A DNA stretch of 24,241 bases from Ichthyophonus hoferi (lineage: Eukaryota > Opisthokonta > Ichthyosporea > Ichthyophonida > Ichthyophonidae): positions 1-24,241 of the forward strand of contig NAOQ01000780.1 in assembly GCA_002751075.1 (NCBI GenBank), given 5' to 3'. Position numbers and translations under genes: made by a program. This document shows positions 11,801 to 22,636 of the stretch, one piece after another. The notes below the pieces were generated by a model. The model was not told the DNA's origin. It saw nothing but the letters and a program-made list of their open reading frames with translations, and did not search any database. Position 1 is the stretch's first letter. Each line of letters begins with the position of its first letter.

Positions 11801-14800
11801 TTCTTTCTCCTTTCATTCTCATTATTACATATCATTAGTTCCCAGGGTTATTTCTTATGAGACGTTCTGGAAACGATACTTCTACAAGGTGAACATCAAA
11901 CATACTACAATGATTGGATGTAGTGATGTTGTTAGTAAATTTTATTGGTTACTATGTAAAACAATGAATACTATATGTTGACAGTTAGGAGCCTCACATA
12001 ACCATGTACTTTAGTACATATATATATATATATATATATGATTTGTTTTCCTGCATATCTACCTACTTGTCTAGTGGTATAAATACATACTTGTATATGT
12101 ATATGTACATACGTGTTTACGTGTTTACGTATATTTGATAATAGGCTAAGGCTGACTGTACTGTATGGTGGAATAGGTTTACTTGTATGATTTAAAGGAG
12201 ACACGGAAGGAAGAGCTTAAAATGAGTAAGTGGCTAAGGATATTACATATATATGTATATATATGTGACTTTACATACTACCGTATTATTTTACATATCA
12301 TTATACTATTGATTTATCCTATTATACTATTATATTATCCTGCATACTATTATACTATCCTACATACTGTTATATTATCCTACATACTATTATATTATCC
12401 TACGTACTATTATACTATGCTACATACTATTACTGGCATACACATACAATGCTTCCTATATATATACATGCGTACATGCAAACATGATAATATGTAATAA
12501 ATAGTCAGCAATTCTTAAAAATAGAGATATGAAATGGAATAAGCCATTGTGGGTCAGATCAGGTCAGTGTGAATCAATTCGAATTGAATTGAATCTATCC
12601 CGCACTGATCCACGGCAGACCAACCAATTGCTTGTCCTTGCTCCATACCTTAGCATATGGCAAGAGTTTTTATTGTTTGCATAAGTCTGTTACCATGACC
12701 ACGTATGAATCTGTAGCTATATTTTATGTATAATATAGTATTATATAAATGATAAGCCAATTGGGCAAAGACGTTTCGTAGGTTGCATGATTTTTTCCAA
12801 GGTGAGTACAATAGGACCAATAAAATCTGGGCCCACAGAGGTGATCTTAGGTAAGGAGGAAGAGCTAAGCTGGGATGATGACGATGAGGAAGAAGGTGAG
12901 CATGGGTAGAGAGGTGTGAATATGCAAGTATGTGGGAGTGGGCACTGGTTTTACCATGGGTGGTTATACCTGTGTGTGAATACGTACATGTCTTTCTGCA
13001 TCTATATATCTCAATGTGGATGTATGGTTAAAGTTGGACATTTGTGCTTGCACATGTTGCTATTACTATCAAGCCTAGTTCTAATATAAGTAGTCCCAAA
13101 CTGCAGTATGGCATGGTAATCATTTTCAGTGGAATAAGTAATAAAGAGTGTAGCAATTGCTATATAGAGTTATATATATATATAGTTAAGAACAAAATGG
13201 ACAAACCATGGTAATAATATTGAAGTGTATTGAGGTAATATGAATCCGGTATTATAATTGCGGTAGTGTATTTTTTTTTTCCTATTTAGGCTGGGTGTAC
13301 TACGAGATAATCAAATCTATTGGTTGTGGGTATAAATTGGTTTAATATGATGTATTATTACACAGAGAACACCAATAACATAGCCCATGATGATGTACCC
13401 GCCAATAGCACTTCACAAGATCCCCAAACCTCATTGGATGAGGTGAGATGTTTGTTTGTATCTAGATATGTGATTCTTGGTTGTATTTGCTTGCGTATAT
13501 TGGTTTTATATATAGGTATGTATAGATGTATATGTGTACGCATATATGATATGTATATGTTTGTTTGTTTGTTTTTTTATATGCTTGTTTGTATATGTGT
13601 ATCTATTTATCTATTTATCTATTTATCTATTTATCTATTTATCTAGGTAGGCAGGTATGTATGCATGCTTGTATTTACGTATTTCTTTGGAATAATATAT
13701 AGGTATGATAGTATGTATGCTTGCATGGATGGATTTTTGGATGACTTTTATTCTCAACCTTATAATATTTTCTTTATGTATCACTATATATATATGCTTA
13801 TAGATTTCGTCTATGTTTTATAGATTATCTTTAGTGTTTGCATCTATTTTCTTTTTAAACCTTTCATCCACTCTTTCTCTGTTACCTGCTATGTATATAT
13901 ATACTATTACTAACTGAATACACTTGTATAGATAGAGAAGAAAATACCTAGTATTACTTTGACTCAACCAGTGGCATCAACCGAGGAAAATCTTAACAAG
14001 AATGAAGAGAGCTTAAGGGAAATACAATCCGACGTACGTACCTACGTCTACTTGTTCCCTTATATATTATATCTTTTTAATTTCCTGTTTTACTTGGTTT
14101 ACTATATTAATATATATCTTGAGGTAATTGTTTTATTATTTTAATATATGTATTTTTATCTAACTTATTTGGTTGGCTAACTATAGCTTTATTTATTGTT
14201 TTTTATCTTGTTTGGGGGGTGGGCCTTCTCTACTGTAGTTAGTACCTTCTTTTTTTTGGTTTATTTTTGTTTGCAGTCCTAGTTCTTATATGTACATTTT
14301 GTTCTCTCTCTCTATCTTTATCTATATATATATATATATATATCTCCCTATCTCTCACCCTCTACCTCTATATACTGGTTGATGGCACTTGATTTATCGC
14401 TAACTCATAACACCCCCTCACATGCATTCATCTAGCCCTTAAATAATCATGTACATGGACATGCATGTATGTATCTTGGCATATATACATACACATCTAT
14501 AACTATGTATGAGTATTATTAGTGATGATGTATGCGATTGGTAACAAGTCATTCATTTACCTTAGGAAGATAAAGTCGACGAATTGACAACAACAAAGCC
14601 AATACAACCCAAGTCTGAAGTATGTATTTCTATTGTTTCTTTTTTTATTTCTGTCACTGTCTTGTTCTTGTTAACCCCTTAAGTAATTCCAAATATGCAG
14701 ATACATACATATATACATATATACGTATGCATTTTTATGTATTCAAACTTAGATATATAAGTCTGGGTATATATATGTGTGTTTGTGTGCGTTTTTGGCG

Positions 14801-15581
14801 AGATGCAGATATACCTTACTGCGTATATATATATATGCATTGATACTGACTATATTTAACGTATTTAGGAACCTACCTTAAATGACGCTGTAAAAAAAGT
14901 TGATAATAAGGTAATTGTTCTCTGTTGCTTTGCTTCTTCTTGTTTTTTTATGATAATGTCTGTATTCTATAATTTTATTACTATTTTGTTATAGTATGTG
15001 GAAGACGGCCTATAATACTATGTAATGTAGCTAGTATTATCTATAGTATAATAGTATGATATACTTTTAGTAGGATTGGATGAGGTAATTCCTGATTATT
15101 GAATAACCGATTGAAAATAAACAAATAAAAGAGTGAAAGATATGTTTCTACAAGAGGTCAGGCCAAGATTTATATTAGGAATTCTGGTAGTAATGTAAAT
15201 ACATGTGTTCATGTATTTATACGTCGGAGTGATGACCCCTATTGGTATATGATATATTATGGTAGTATATGATACTGTATAATATGTTATGATATAATAT
15301 GATAGTCTACTGTTTTTTTCGTATTTGTATGCGCACATTTATGTTGATATCTATAGATATGTAACTGTATATGTGCATATATACATTTATAAATAAATCT
15401 TTGTCTTTGTTTTTGTGTATTTCCGCTTTTGATTGAGTAATCAGTTGCCTGTAGTTTTGTTGGTTAATTATAAACATGTTTACATATATACTAATACTAT
15501 GCACATGCATATATACATACATATATACATACATATATACACTTACAGAATGAGGAGGAAGAATGGGACAACTGGGAATAG
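8812..15581 (+). CDS. BSD domain-containing protein 1-like gene, 13 exons
   Basis: Exons: 8812-8994, 9457-9628, 9772-9871, 10396-10464, 11008-11117, 11839-11888, 12177-12225, 12851-12895, 13366-13442, 13932-14033, 14566-14619, 14869-14910, 15549-15581. Every intron is GT-AG and every phase agrees, giving 361 residues. Order of parts: Pro/Ser-rich N-terminus, a Trp-rich WGNWGWG segment leading into VISALKEK (about 47-61), a helical acidic region (62-118), the BSD domain (about 152-225, with SLQSSPTTFC, FESWEETF and the signature ETFWKRYFYKV), an acidic DDDDEEE patch, a Lys/Glu/Thr-rich tail and the end EEEEWDNWE. Vertebrate BSDC1 shares the layout, the FWxRYFYKV motif and the final acidic/Trp residues, but is somewhat longer. 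The molecular role of BSDC1 is poorly known. The start is uncertain: ATG 8812 and ATG 8815 precede a hydrophobic lead unlike known relatives, and an acceptor-like TTAG lies at about 8850. Confidence 0.9.
9639..9763 (+). repeat. Two-copy tandem duplication in BSDC1-like intron 2
   Basis: ATTGGTAGA...TATTGGATCCATATTATTAACAAT (from 9639) recurs as ATTGGTAGA...TATTGGGTCCATATTTTTAACAAT (from 9710), about 71 bp apart. The second copy ends a few bases before the acceptor of exon 3. Confidence 0.75.
10741..10872 (+). repeat. Short tandem repeat, 16-bp CTATACTATTA-type unit
   Basis: Imperfect units of ATTATACTACTATACT in BSDC1-like intron 4 (10465-11007). It becomes purer toward the right end. The open frames over it are repeat artefacts. 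Confidence 0.8.
11537..11806 (+). repeat. ATT/ACT trinucleotide low-complexity tract
   Basis: Long, degenerate ATT, ACT and GTT triplet tract filling the end of BSDC1-like intron 5. It stops about 30 bp before the exon 6 acceptor at 11838. Confidence 0.85.
12290..12436 (+). repeat. Minisatellite, 20-bp unit
   Basis: About six units of the type CCTACATACTATTATACTAT with single-base variants (CATACTGTTATATTATC, CGTACTATTATACTATG), in BSDC1-like intron 7 (12226-12850). Confidence 0.85.
13290..13322 (+). other. Candidate alternative 33-nt cassette exon in the BSDC1-like gene
   Basis: A strong acceptor (ten T, then CCTATTTAG, AG at 13288-13289) lies inside intron 8. From there the frame left by exon 8 reads G-W-V-Y-Y-E-I-I-K-S-I. 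A weak donor (G|GTTGTG at 13323) would make a 33-nt exon that leaves the correct phase for exon 9. If read past that donor, the frame stops at TAA 13344-13346. The exon is not needed to explain the main transcript. Confidence 0.3.
13597..13645 (+). repeat. Microsatellite, ATCTATTT unit
   Basis: Near-perfect 8-bp units (TATC alternating with TATT) in BSDC1-like intron 9, following GTTT/GTAT-rich DNA. Confidence 0.9.
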
Positions 15582-16224
15582 ATTGACAGCTAGTGCTGTT
15601 TAGCCTCAACTTTCAAAAGTAAAATGCCTCTGTATAGTTATATGTAACTATATACTGGATAGCTGGGGCTCTTTTTGAATGAATTACTGTGTTGTGGTTC
15701 AGAAGTAAAGTTTTGTTGTGGGTAGACGTAAATTGTCAAACTTCAGCAATGCTTGGAGACGTTGGCACGCAAGTATTATGCTCATACACTGCACTTTATA
15801 GTGTGCATCTACTTATTAGCTGTTTCTTTATCAAAGACTATCTGGGACATAGTTTTATTTTAAAATTAGAGAACTTCAGCAATACAAGAAATGGTTGTAG
15901 AAATGAATCAGTTTATTAGCCATGTTAGTCATAACAGGCTGTTACTTCCCTGTATCCTGGTTAATGTTCACAGGGCTATCCTAGGAAGTTCAACCCTTTT
16001 CTATGTGCTTAAATTATGCCATTGGTTCTCAGGAATTAACATACGCTTAGTAAATCTGCGATGCATAACCATTAAATTCATTTACTAATTTAAACAACTA
16101 TATTTAAGGTGAACTAACCTATATCATAAACCTCATACCACTAAATAATTTCATTGTAGAAAAAGGCATAAGTTGCTATATAAGCATAAAATGGTAATTG
16201 TCAAGAATGCAAAGTATGAATTAC

Positions 16225-16515
16225 AGTAACATACGTATAAATCTTCTCAGAGCCGATCGTCGATTTCAGCCTATGCAGCAATTACTTCACTCATGTTTAG
16301 GGTTACAACCAACTCTTACAAGCAGAGAATTTACGATAACAAATGTATAGCCTTTATTTGGTATCACTACAGGATCAAGAGTCTCCAATCTGCTTCAGAC
16401 AGAACTTATTTATACTTACTAAATATTGCATTTTATATATAGCATATTTTAAAACCCAGTATTAATTAATTAGATAATTATAACTATAGCTACTTTTCCA
16501 ATGTTGTGTATATAT
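16225..16515 (+). repeat. Dispersed repeat, copy B
   Basis: Direct-orientation partner of the copy at 6970-7240, about 9.3 kb away. Collinear anchors run through the whole block (TTTCAGCCT, CTCATGTTTA, TGTATAGCCTTTATT, AAGAGTCTCCA, ATTTTATATATA, AATTAGATAATTA). Many substitutions show that both copies are old. No open frame is conserved between them. Confidence 0.75.
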
Positions 16516-17854
16516 GATCTTGATTGGTTTTCCGTGGCTCACGTTCTACTACGAACTTAGTGTATAAATAAAGAAGTTGGTAGTATATATGCATTGTAAA
16601 CCTTGACTGCGTATTTTCATATCGATAGTCTTTGGTGAATAAGTAAGTGATGTTCATCTAAAAAATACTTCCTGCTGTTACTTACTATAACAACTTTGAT
16701 CAAGAAAAGATAAATTAATCCAGAAAAAATATGAACAATAACTACTCTGAAGATAAGAATTCCATACTTGACTGGTTTTGAGTGCGCCAGATTGTAGCTT
16801 TGTTTATAATAGTTTATATGCCATTATTTGAATATTTGATTTTGTTCATTTTATCCTTTTGGCCACCATTGTTTATTGTAGATGTCAACGTGGCTGTATT
16901 CCATACTTCGATCAAAAATAGAAACAATCAAATGGATCTTTATTGGCTAATATAATGCACATGAGAACTGTAAAACCCACTAGAATTGCCTAATCATAGC
17001 TTAATCGTAATTTTCCTATTGGTCTAACGTATGTATCCCTATTTGGACTGCTTTTTCAGTTAATGTCCTCAAAATTAGCTCAATTTGTCATATTCCTTTA
17101 ATCTATACTGACGAATCATTTCATCTAATGAACAATATCATTCCAATAACTAATATTGGACCAATCATTTCATGATCCACTTGTTAGCTGTACCACGTGT
17201 TCCTTAGGAGTTGACAATCTTGTAACACTTAACTATAAAAGTAAAAGTGGTATGATTAATGTTTTGAAAAACTTTAGAAGAATTAATGCCTAATTCAACA
17301 TTTTTTTTAATACAGTACAGTACGTTTATCACTCTGTCATTCATAATAGGTCTAGCAAAGGACAGTCTGATAAATGAACAGTAAAATTTAAATAAGGTTG
17401 AAGATAGAAACGACTTTAGAGAATATGTATCAGGGCTACTCATTTATTCATTTAAAGACTGTCTATAGTCATAGTAATAATGCAAGAATCCCCTGTCCAT
17501 TCTGGTTTACTTGAGTTATTAATTGAGTGGCCTGCTGGATAACAATGCAAGTCTGTGTTTTTTGACTAACCTTATTAGCTAGCCAATACAAACTTTTTCT
17601 CACAGTCCAATCAATCTTGATTGGTGGATGAAACTAATATCTATAAATTAGTTAAAGTCTGTCTCTGCCACGTTGAGTAAATATTGATAATGACCATTTG
17701 TTATTATTCAAGCAAGTAATTGATGCTTAATCAGTGAATATGGCCATTGATTGGTGAAATAATAATTGAATTGACTTTAACTTGTTTTACGTCTCAGGTA
17801 TTGGTATTTTAATTTTGGATCTTTAAATAAGCACATGCTGTACCAAAATTAATG

Positions 17855-18016
17855 GCATTTATGGTATTGGCTAATTAACTGCCAGTACGCCATCAATGCA
17901 ATGAGTAGTTTCAATCTTCTGATGCACTTTGATACGGAATACGATCATTCATGGCATTGGCTAAGTAAATGCCAGTGCACCAACAATGAGCTCTGATGCA
18001 CTTTAGTACGCAATGC
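17855..18016 (+). repeat. Two-copy tandem repeat, about 80-90 bp
   Basis: ATGGTATTGGCTAATTAACTGCCAG...CTGATGCACTTTGATACG (from about 17860) is followed by ATGGCATTGGCTAAGTAAATGCCAG...CTGATGCACTTTAGTACG (from about 17950). The second copy lacks a short internal stretch. Non-coding. Confidence 0.8.
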
Positions 18017-18602
18017 TATGATGGGGCCATGGGGCTATTTATCAAGAGAACACACTTGGAAACTGTACAAACCATACCGTGTTTGTTAGGTTTGTGTTTG
18101 ATTATTGTAGATAACTTAGAAAAATAGAGAGATATAGACATATATAGTCCTTGCACCAGTAATGGGCTATAAAAAGCCATTCCAAACTGAGCAATAACAT
18201 CACGGCCTATCAATGCTTTACTCTACAATCGTTGAGCCTGGCTTTCGGCAGCTAATTGATTGGATCTATATAAATATTTTACAATGAATATTAAAAACAG
18301 CTTATGAAAATGACATATATATATATATATATACAAATATATTACTCGCCCTGGTAAACCCTAGCAAATTTACGGCAATACCTTTTAAGATTTTTATCCA
18401 ATAAAATGATTGTTATGATCTATTCAATAAAATCCAAAAAATTAAAATAGCAAGCAACCAATCGAATACCTCCCATTATATCAGCAAGAATATATATTAC
18501 AATAATAATAGCATTTCTGAGATCTGTGTAATTGTTTATTATTGTTTTTTTTGTCGTTTTTTAATTTTTGGTTTTTTGCCTTCTTTTGCGCTTTACTGAC
18601 AA

Positions 18603-20934
18603 ATGTCGTCTGTTCTTTGGAATTCTTTTCGTCCTTTTTCCCAAGGAATAGCAAGTAAACACGTTGCTAATTCCCTCTTCCGCTGCCACATCACATCTAC
18701 TATCTTACCAGCTATTTCTTTGGGAGCTATTCGTTGTCTTTATGACCAAGCTGAACTTACCGAGGCCGAGGTATCTTCACGAGTTCTTTCAGTTTTAAAA
18801 AAATGTAATAACATCAATCCAGCTAAGGTACGCCATTTTTCATTTATCCATCTATACATATATACATAGATCTCAAGGTTGTTTTATTATTTCGGATTTT
18901 TATAATTTAACAGCTTGATGTTTAGTTATTTTTTTGTTTTTTTCGTGAGATAAAACTATTCCCTTAAATCCTTTTGGTCAGTTCTATGAGTACTCGGCCT
19001 CGTCTCATTGTATGTTTACTGCTTTTTAATACATTATCTGACATTGGTTTAAAGCTAGTACCGTAATGAAAATGGAACTTGGTTATATTCTATGGTTATT
19101 GGCTGTACAATCAGTAAGCCCGCTTGCTCATTGTAACATGTATATTTACGTAAACATAAGAGATTGCATATTGTGGGGTTTTTGGATGTATTTCTCAACA
19201 TAGAAAGCATGATTATATGTAAGTGGAGATAAAGAACAAACATTTTTTTATGGTTCCAATACGAAGGGCAACTATAATGCATGAGGAAATGAACCTGTCA
19301 AAGATGATTAGCAAGAGACTGGGTATAGTAAAAATAGAGGGAAAGATATTTATATATGAAAGCATATGATGTCCAACAAAATAAAAAAGAAACAACGGGG
19401 GAAGAGAAAAAATAATTGATGTCGGAACATGCCTGTAGGTAACACTTGACACCCTTCTGGTTAGAGATCTGGGTCTTGACAGCCTGGCTACTGCAGAGTT
19501 GGTAGGTTTTACACTTGCTGATATTTTCTGTTAATTTTTTGTTGTATGTTACGTATATATATATACGAATATGAATGCCGAGAGCTAATAATATATATAC
19601 TCAAGGCAACTATTGGTTGGGATCTTTTCATAATGATATTGATTGGCTGTTTATCGAGTGTATCATTCCCTCTGTCCCGTAGTACTCACCTTTCTTGGCG
19701 CTTATTTCTTTTGTTTAACTATATTTAAATATTCGTTGGGATTGAATAAAAATCTATTTCAAGCCATACGAGAGTCTATCTATCTTGTATCTTGAAGTTC
19801 CATTTCTCATAAGTACAGTTTATCTATATATATAGATATATGCTCCGCGTGCATATATGTATACATACACCTGCTTATATATTTCTTTTTTCCATTCTTC
19901 TGCCTCTGTCCATTTGTTATGATCATCTTTTTATTGCCTATAAATTACATATCTATATAATATATACATATAGGCCTAATAAAATTGTTGTTGTGTCAAG
20001 TGTAATCTATTATCTTTAATGACTTTAGTATTGTTTCCAAAGATCTGCCATGAACCAATTTTTGCATTTTTTTATTTTCCTGTTAGTATTTTCTTGACCT
20101 GTTCTTTGCAATTGCCCATTAAAACATTTCTATTAATTTAATCCTTTATTATAGACATTTTCTGATAGATTTAGGGTGGATAAAGAGTAGAATCATCAGT
20201 AATAGTAAGGAATTAATACATATACTATAGTGTTTGCCATTTTTTTTGGCTTGTACTGTTATGCACAGTGATCAAATTATTTATTATTGTTTTAAGTAAC
20301 GCTTTTGTAGCTTCCTGTCCGAATACTAGCCGTCCAATACGAGATTGCCTGGTGGTACTAAATATAAAAGGCACTCCTTGATTGGATCTAACTAAATCTA
20401 AAATCTAGATCGAGCCAATAAAAATCAAATCCAAGTTAATGAGATGAGATTTTTTAAGATACAGACCCTATTTAGTGAAATCAACTTTCAGTATGTTAGT
20501 ATAAGAATAAATTGTGACAATGTTGCAACAAGTATATGTTAGAGTATGGTATAGTATGGTACATGATGCCAGTGGGAGGTTAATAAACTGTGGCTGTATG
20601 TAACTATTGTAATAGCGCGCGATAGTACAATATCTGCTTTGCTTAAAGTGCAAATAAACTTTAACCATATATATATATATATATGAAATTACAATAACAT
20701 AACCTACTGTGCATTATACTATGTCGTAATACATTTAGTCAAATTCTTTAATTCAATTGTTTGTTTAAATACTGATTTTGAATGGATCATCCTCACCAAT
20801 TATAGTTAATGTCAATGGAGGACGAATTTTCATTGGCCCTCTCTGAAAATCAACTGAGAGGATTGCAATCTGCCCAAGATGTAGTTAAACTTGTTATGCA
20901 GACTCAAGGCCAAACGCTTGATTTGATTGGATAG
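18603..20934 (+). CDS. NDUFAB1: Mitochondrial acyl carrier protein, three exons
   Basis: Exons 18603-18827, 19439-19501 and 20806-20934 are joined by GT-AG introns at phase 0, giving 138 residues. Residues 1-45 are rich in Ser, Arg and Phe, almost without acidic residues, and fit a mitochondrial targeting peptide. The carrier domain follows: LTEAEVSSRVLSVLKKC (helix I), INPAKVTLD, then DLGLDSL, whose Ser90 is the expected 4'-phosphopantetheine attachment site, then LMSMEDEF of helix II. In mitochondria such proteins carry acyl chains in type II fatty acid synthesis, supply octanoate for lipoate, and act as complex I subunits and LYR-protein partners. Oddities: the usual acidic EIPD.DAEKL stretch is replaced by LALSENQLRGL; the short middle exon holds the attachment Ser and has a purine-rich tract before its acceptor. 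The ATG at 18603 is the only one placed before the presequence. Confidence 0.92.
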
Positions 20935-22195
20935 CTGAAGTCCTTTAGTTCTTACTGATAGGTTGTGACTGGTGGCTAGTAAGTCACTTTCATTTTTATT
21001 ACGTAACACCAATCGTGTTTGTCCTCGTTTTACCTTTCTATAACTTTTTATTGCATATTATTTATATACACTTTGATGTGTTTGTTCTTAGGACTGGATT
21101 GATCTGACCCGTTCAGGCCATAATCATCCAATCAAACAGCTTCCATATAAAGGGTACGATAGATTTTTGCACGAATGTTTCATGGGAATTAAAATACAAA
21201 GTGACACTTTCTGAGACATAAAAAGGAAGATACTAAATCATGCTGTGACTCTGTGTGCTCGCCTTGCATATTTACCTTATTATTTCGTTTATGGAATAGA
21301 AATACTTTTTATTGGAGAAAATGTTTTTTAAAGTTTTATTGACGTAAGATGTTTGGTTGCTAGTGTAGATAATTACTTAAAGCTTTTATATGTACATAGT
21401 CCTATTAAAATATAGAGAATCCTACAGAATAATTGGACAATAATGCACCAGTCGCATAATGAATATAAGGGTCAGGAATTATCCTGTACTAACTATATAG
21501 AAAAAAAATAAGGTCATAACGTTTGAAAATTTATTTACACATATATAATATAATCGCATCAGACCTTGTGATACCATTTTATTGCCCTATTTAATAAAAA
21601 ATAAAAATAAAAAATAAAAATATCATCCACAATAAAATATATGTTAAGAATATTTTCCATAAAGCTATAATTATGCTCAGAAAGTAAGCGTATTCTTTAA
21701 TATAAGGTAGTATAGGTTCGGATAATATGGAAGTGAACTACATACAATAGCGTACAGTTTAATGTAATATGATATAAGACACTAATAAAACAATAGAATA
21801 CTAGATATTTTAATACGATAGTAATTTTAGTCAAATATAATTGACGCAGCTTCATAGGTTATTCGAGCATAATATATTTCAAAGATAATAGTATATTGTA
21901 AGAATGAACTCACAACTAAACTCCAACTATTCTTCTGCAATACTTATCTATCTAGGTATATATATCATACAAAGACCTAGAAAACGATAAACCACTATGT
22001 GTCTGAGGTAATCATAACATGGTGAAAGTGCATCAAGACCATTTCTGCATCGCAAATAAAACAATAAAAGCATTGATTCAAGATTGTCGAGGTAGTTCTG
22101 GAGATCGAATATAGAATTTCTTTGTTGTTTTTTTTCTTTTCAGTATGGTAAGTCCTGATTGATGTGCTTATGCAAGGTAGGTCGTGGGCTCAGTG

Positions 22196-22330
22196 TCAAT
22201 TGAAATACATGCATTATATAGCATATAGTGTATAATAATATATAATACATAGTACATAGCATATAGTACATAGTATATAATATATAGTATACAGTACATA
22301 GTACATAGTATACAGTATTATAGTACAAAA
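22196..22330. repeat. TAGTACATA-type short tandem repeat
   Basis: Imperfect units of TACATAG, TATATAG and TATACAG downstream of the SH3 gene. Frames across it are artefacts. Confidence 0.8.
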
Positions 22331-22540
22331 TATTTAATACATAGCATTGCCATTCCATTAGATTATAATAAAAAATACCTTGATAGTATGGTCTCTAATA
22401 CCCACAATCATCCACATCACAAACAAATTTCCAAAGCCAGATAAAACCACAAGAATTAAAACAACCACCACTACAAATTTATATATAAAACTCGATTACA
22501 TTTGACACAATTAAGGGGAGATAGAATCCCAAAAGTAAAC

Positions 22541-22546
22541 TTTATT
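22541..22546 (-). promoter_or_regulatory. Candidate polyadenylation signal AATAAA
   Basis: Minus-strand AATAAA about 90 bp beyond the TAA (22637-22639) of the SH3 gene, a usual distance. Chance occurrence cannot be excluded. Confidence 0.4.
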
Positions 22547-22636
22547 TCGATAATAACAGGCATAAGGTATGAGGTGTGAGGTATAAGGTATAAGGTAGAA
22601 AGTATAACCAGTGAGTCACTATCTGTGAACTCTTGC

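Larger units (their letters stand above)
15582..18602. other. Intergenic stretch between the BSDC1-like and ACP genes
   Basis: Apart from the repeats listed separately (16225-16515 and 17855-18016), no gene is recognised on either strand. Reading frames at 15689-16088 and at 17204-17443 (minus) show no family motif and no splice continuation. Several CCAAT/ATTGG pentamers occur, including the palindrome CCAATCAATCTTGATTGG at 17607-17624. They are too far from the ACP start to call a promoter element. Confidence 0.5.
20935..22636. other. Intergenic stretch between convergent genes
   Basis: Lies between the stop codons of the ACP gene (plus) and the SH3 gene (minus), so it should hold both 3' untranslated regions. 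An A-rich AAATAAAAAT repeat lies at about 21586-21620. No gene, RNA or element is recognised. Confidence 0.5.

Noticed and set aside
12545-12625. Palindromic patch (CAATTCGAATTG and imperfect GTGGGTCAG/CTGATCCAC arms) in BSDC1-like intron 7
   Set aside because: Short and imperfect. Expected now and then in AT-rich DNA, with no flanking duplication or RNA gene signature.
17204-17443. 79-codon minus-strand frame between genes
   Set aside because: No conserved motif, no splice continuation and no family resemblance; likely chance.
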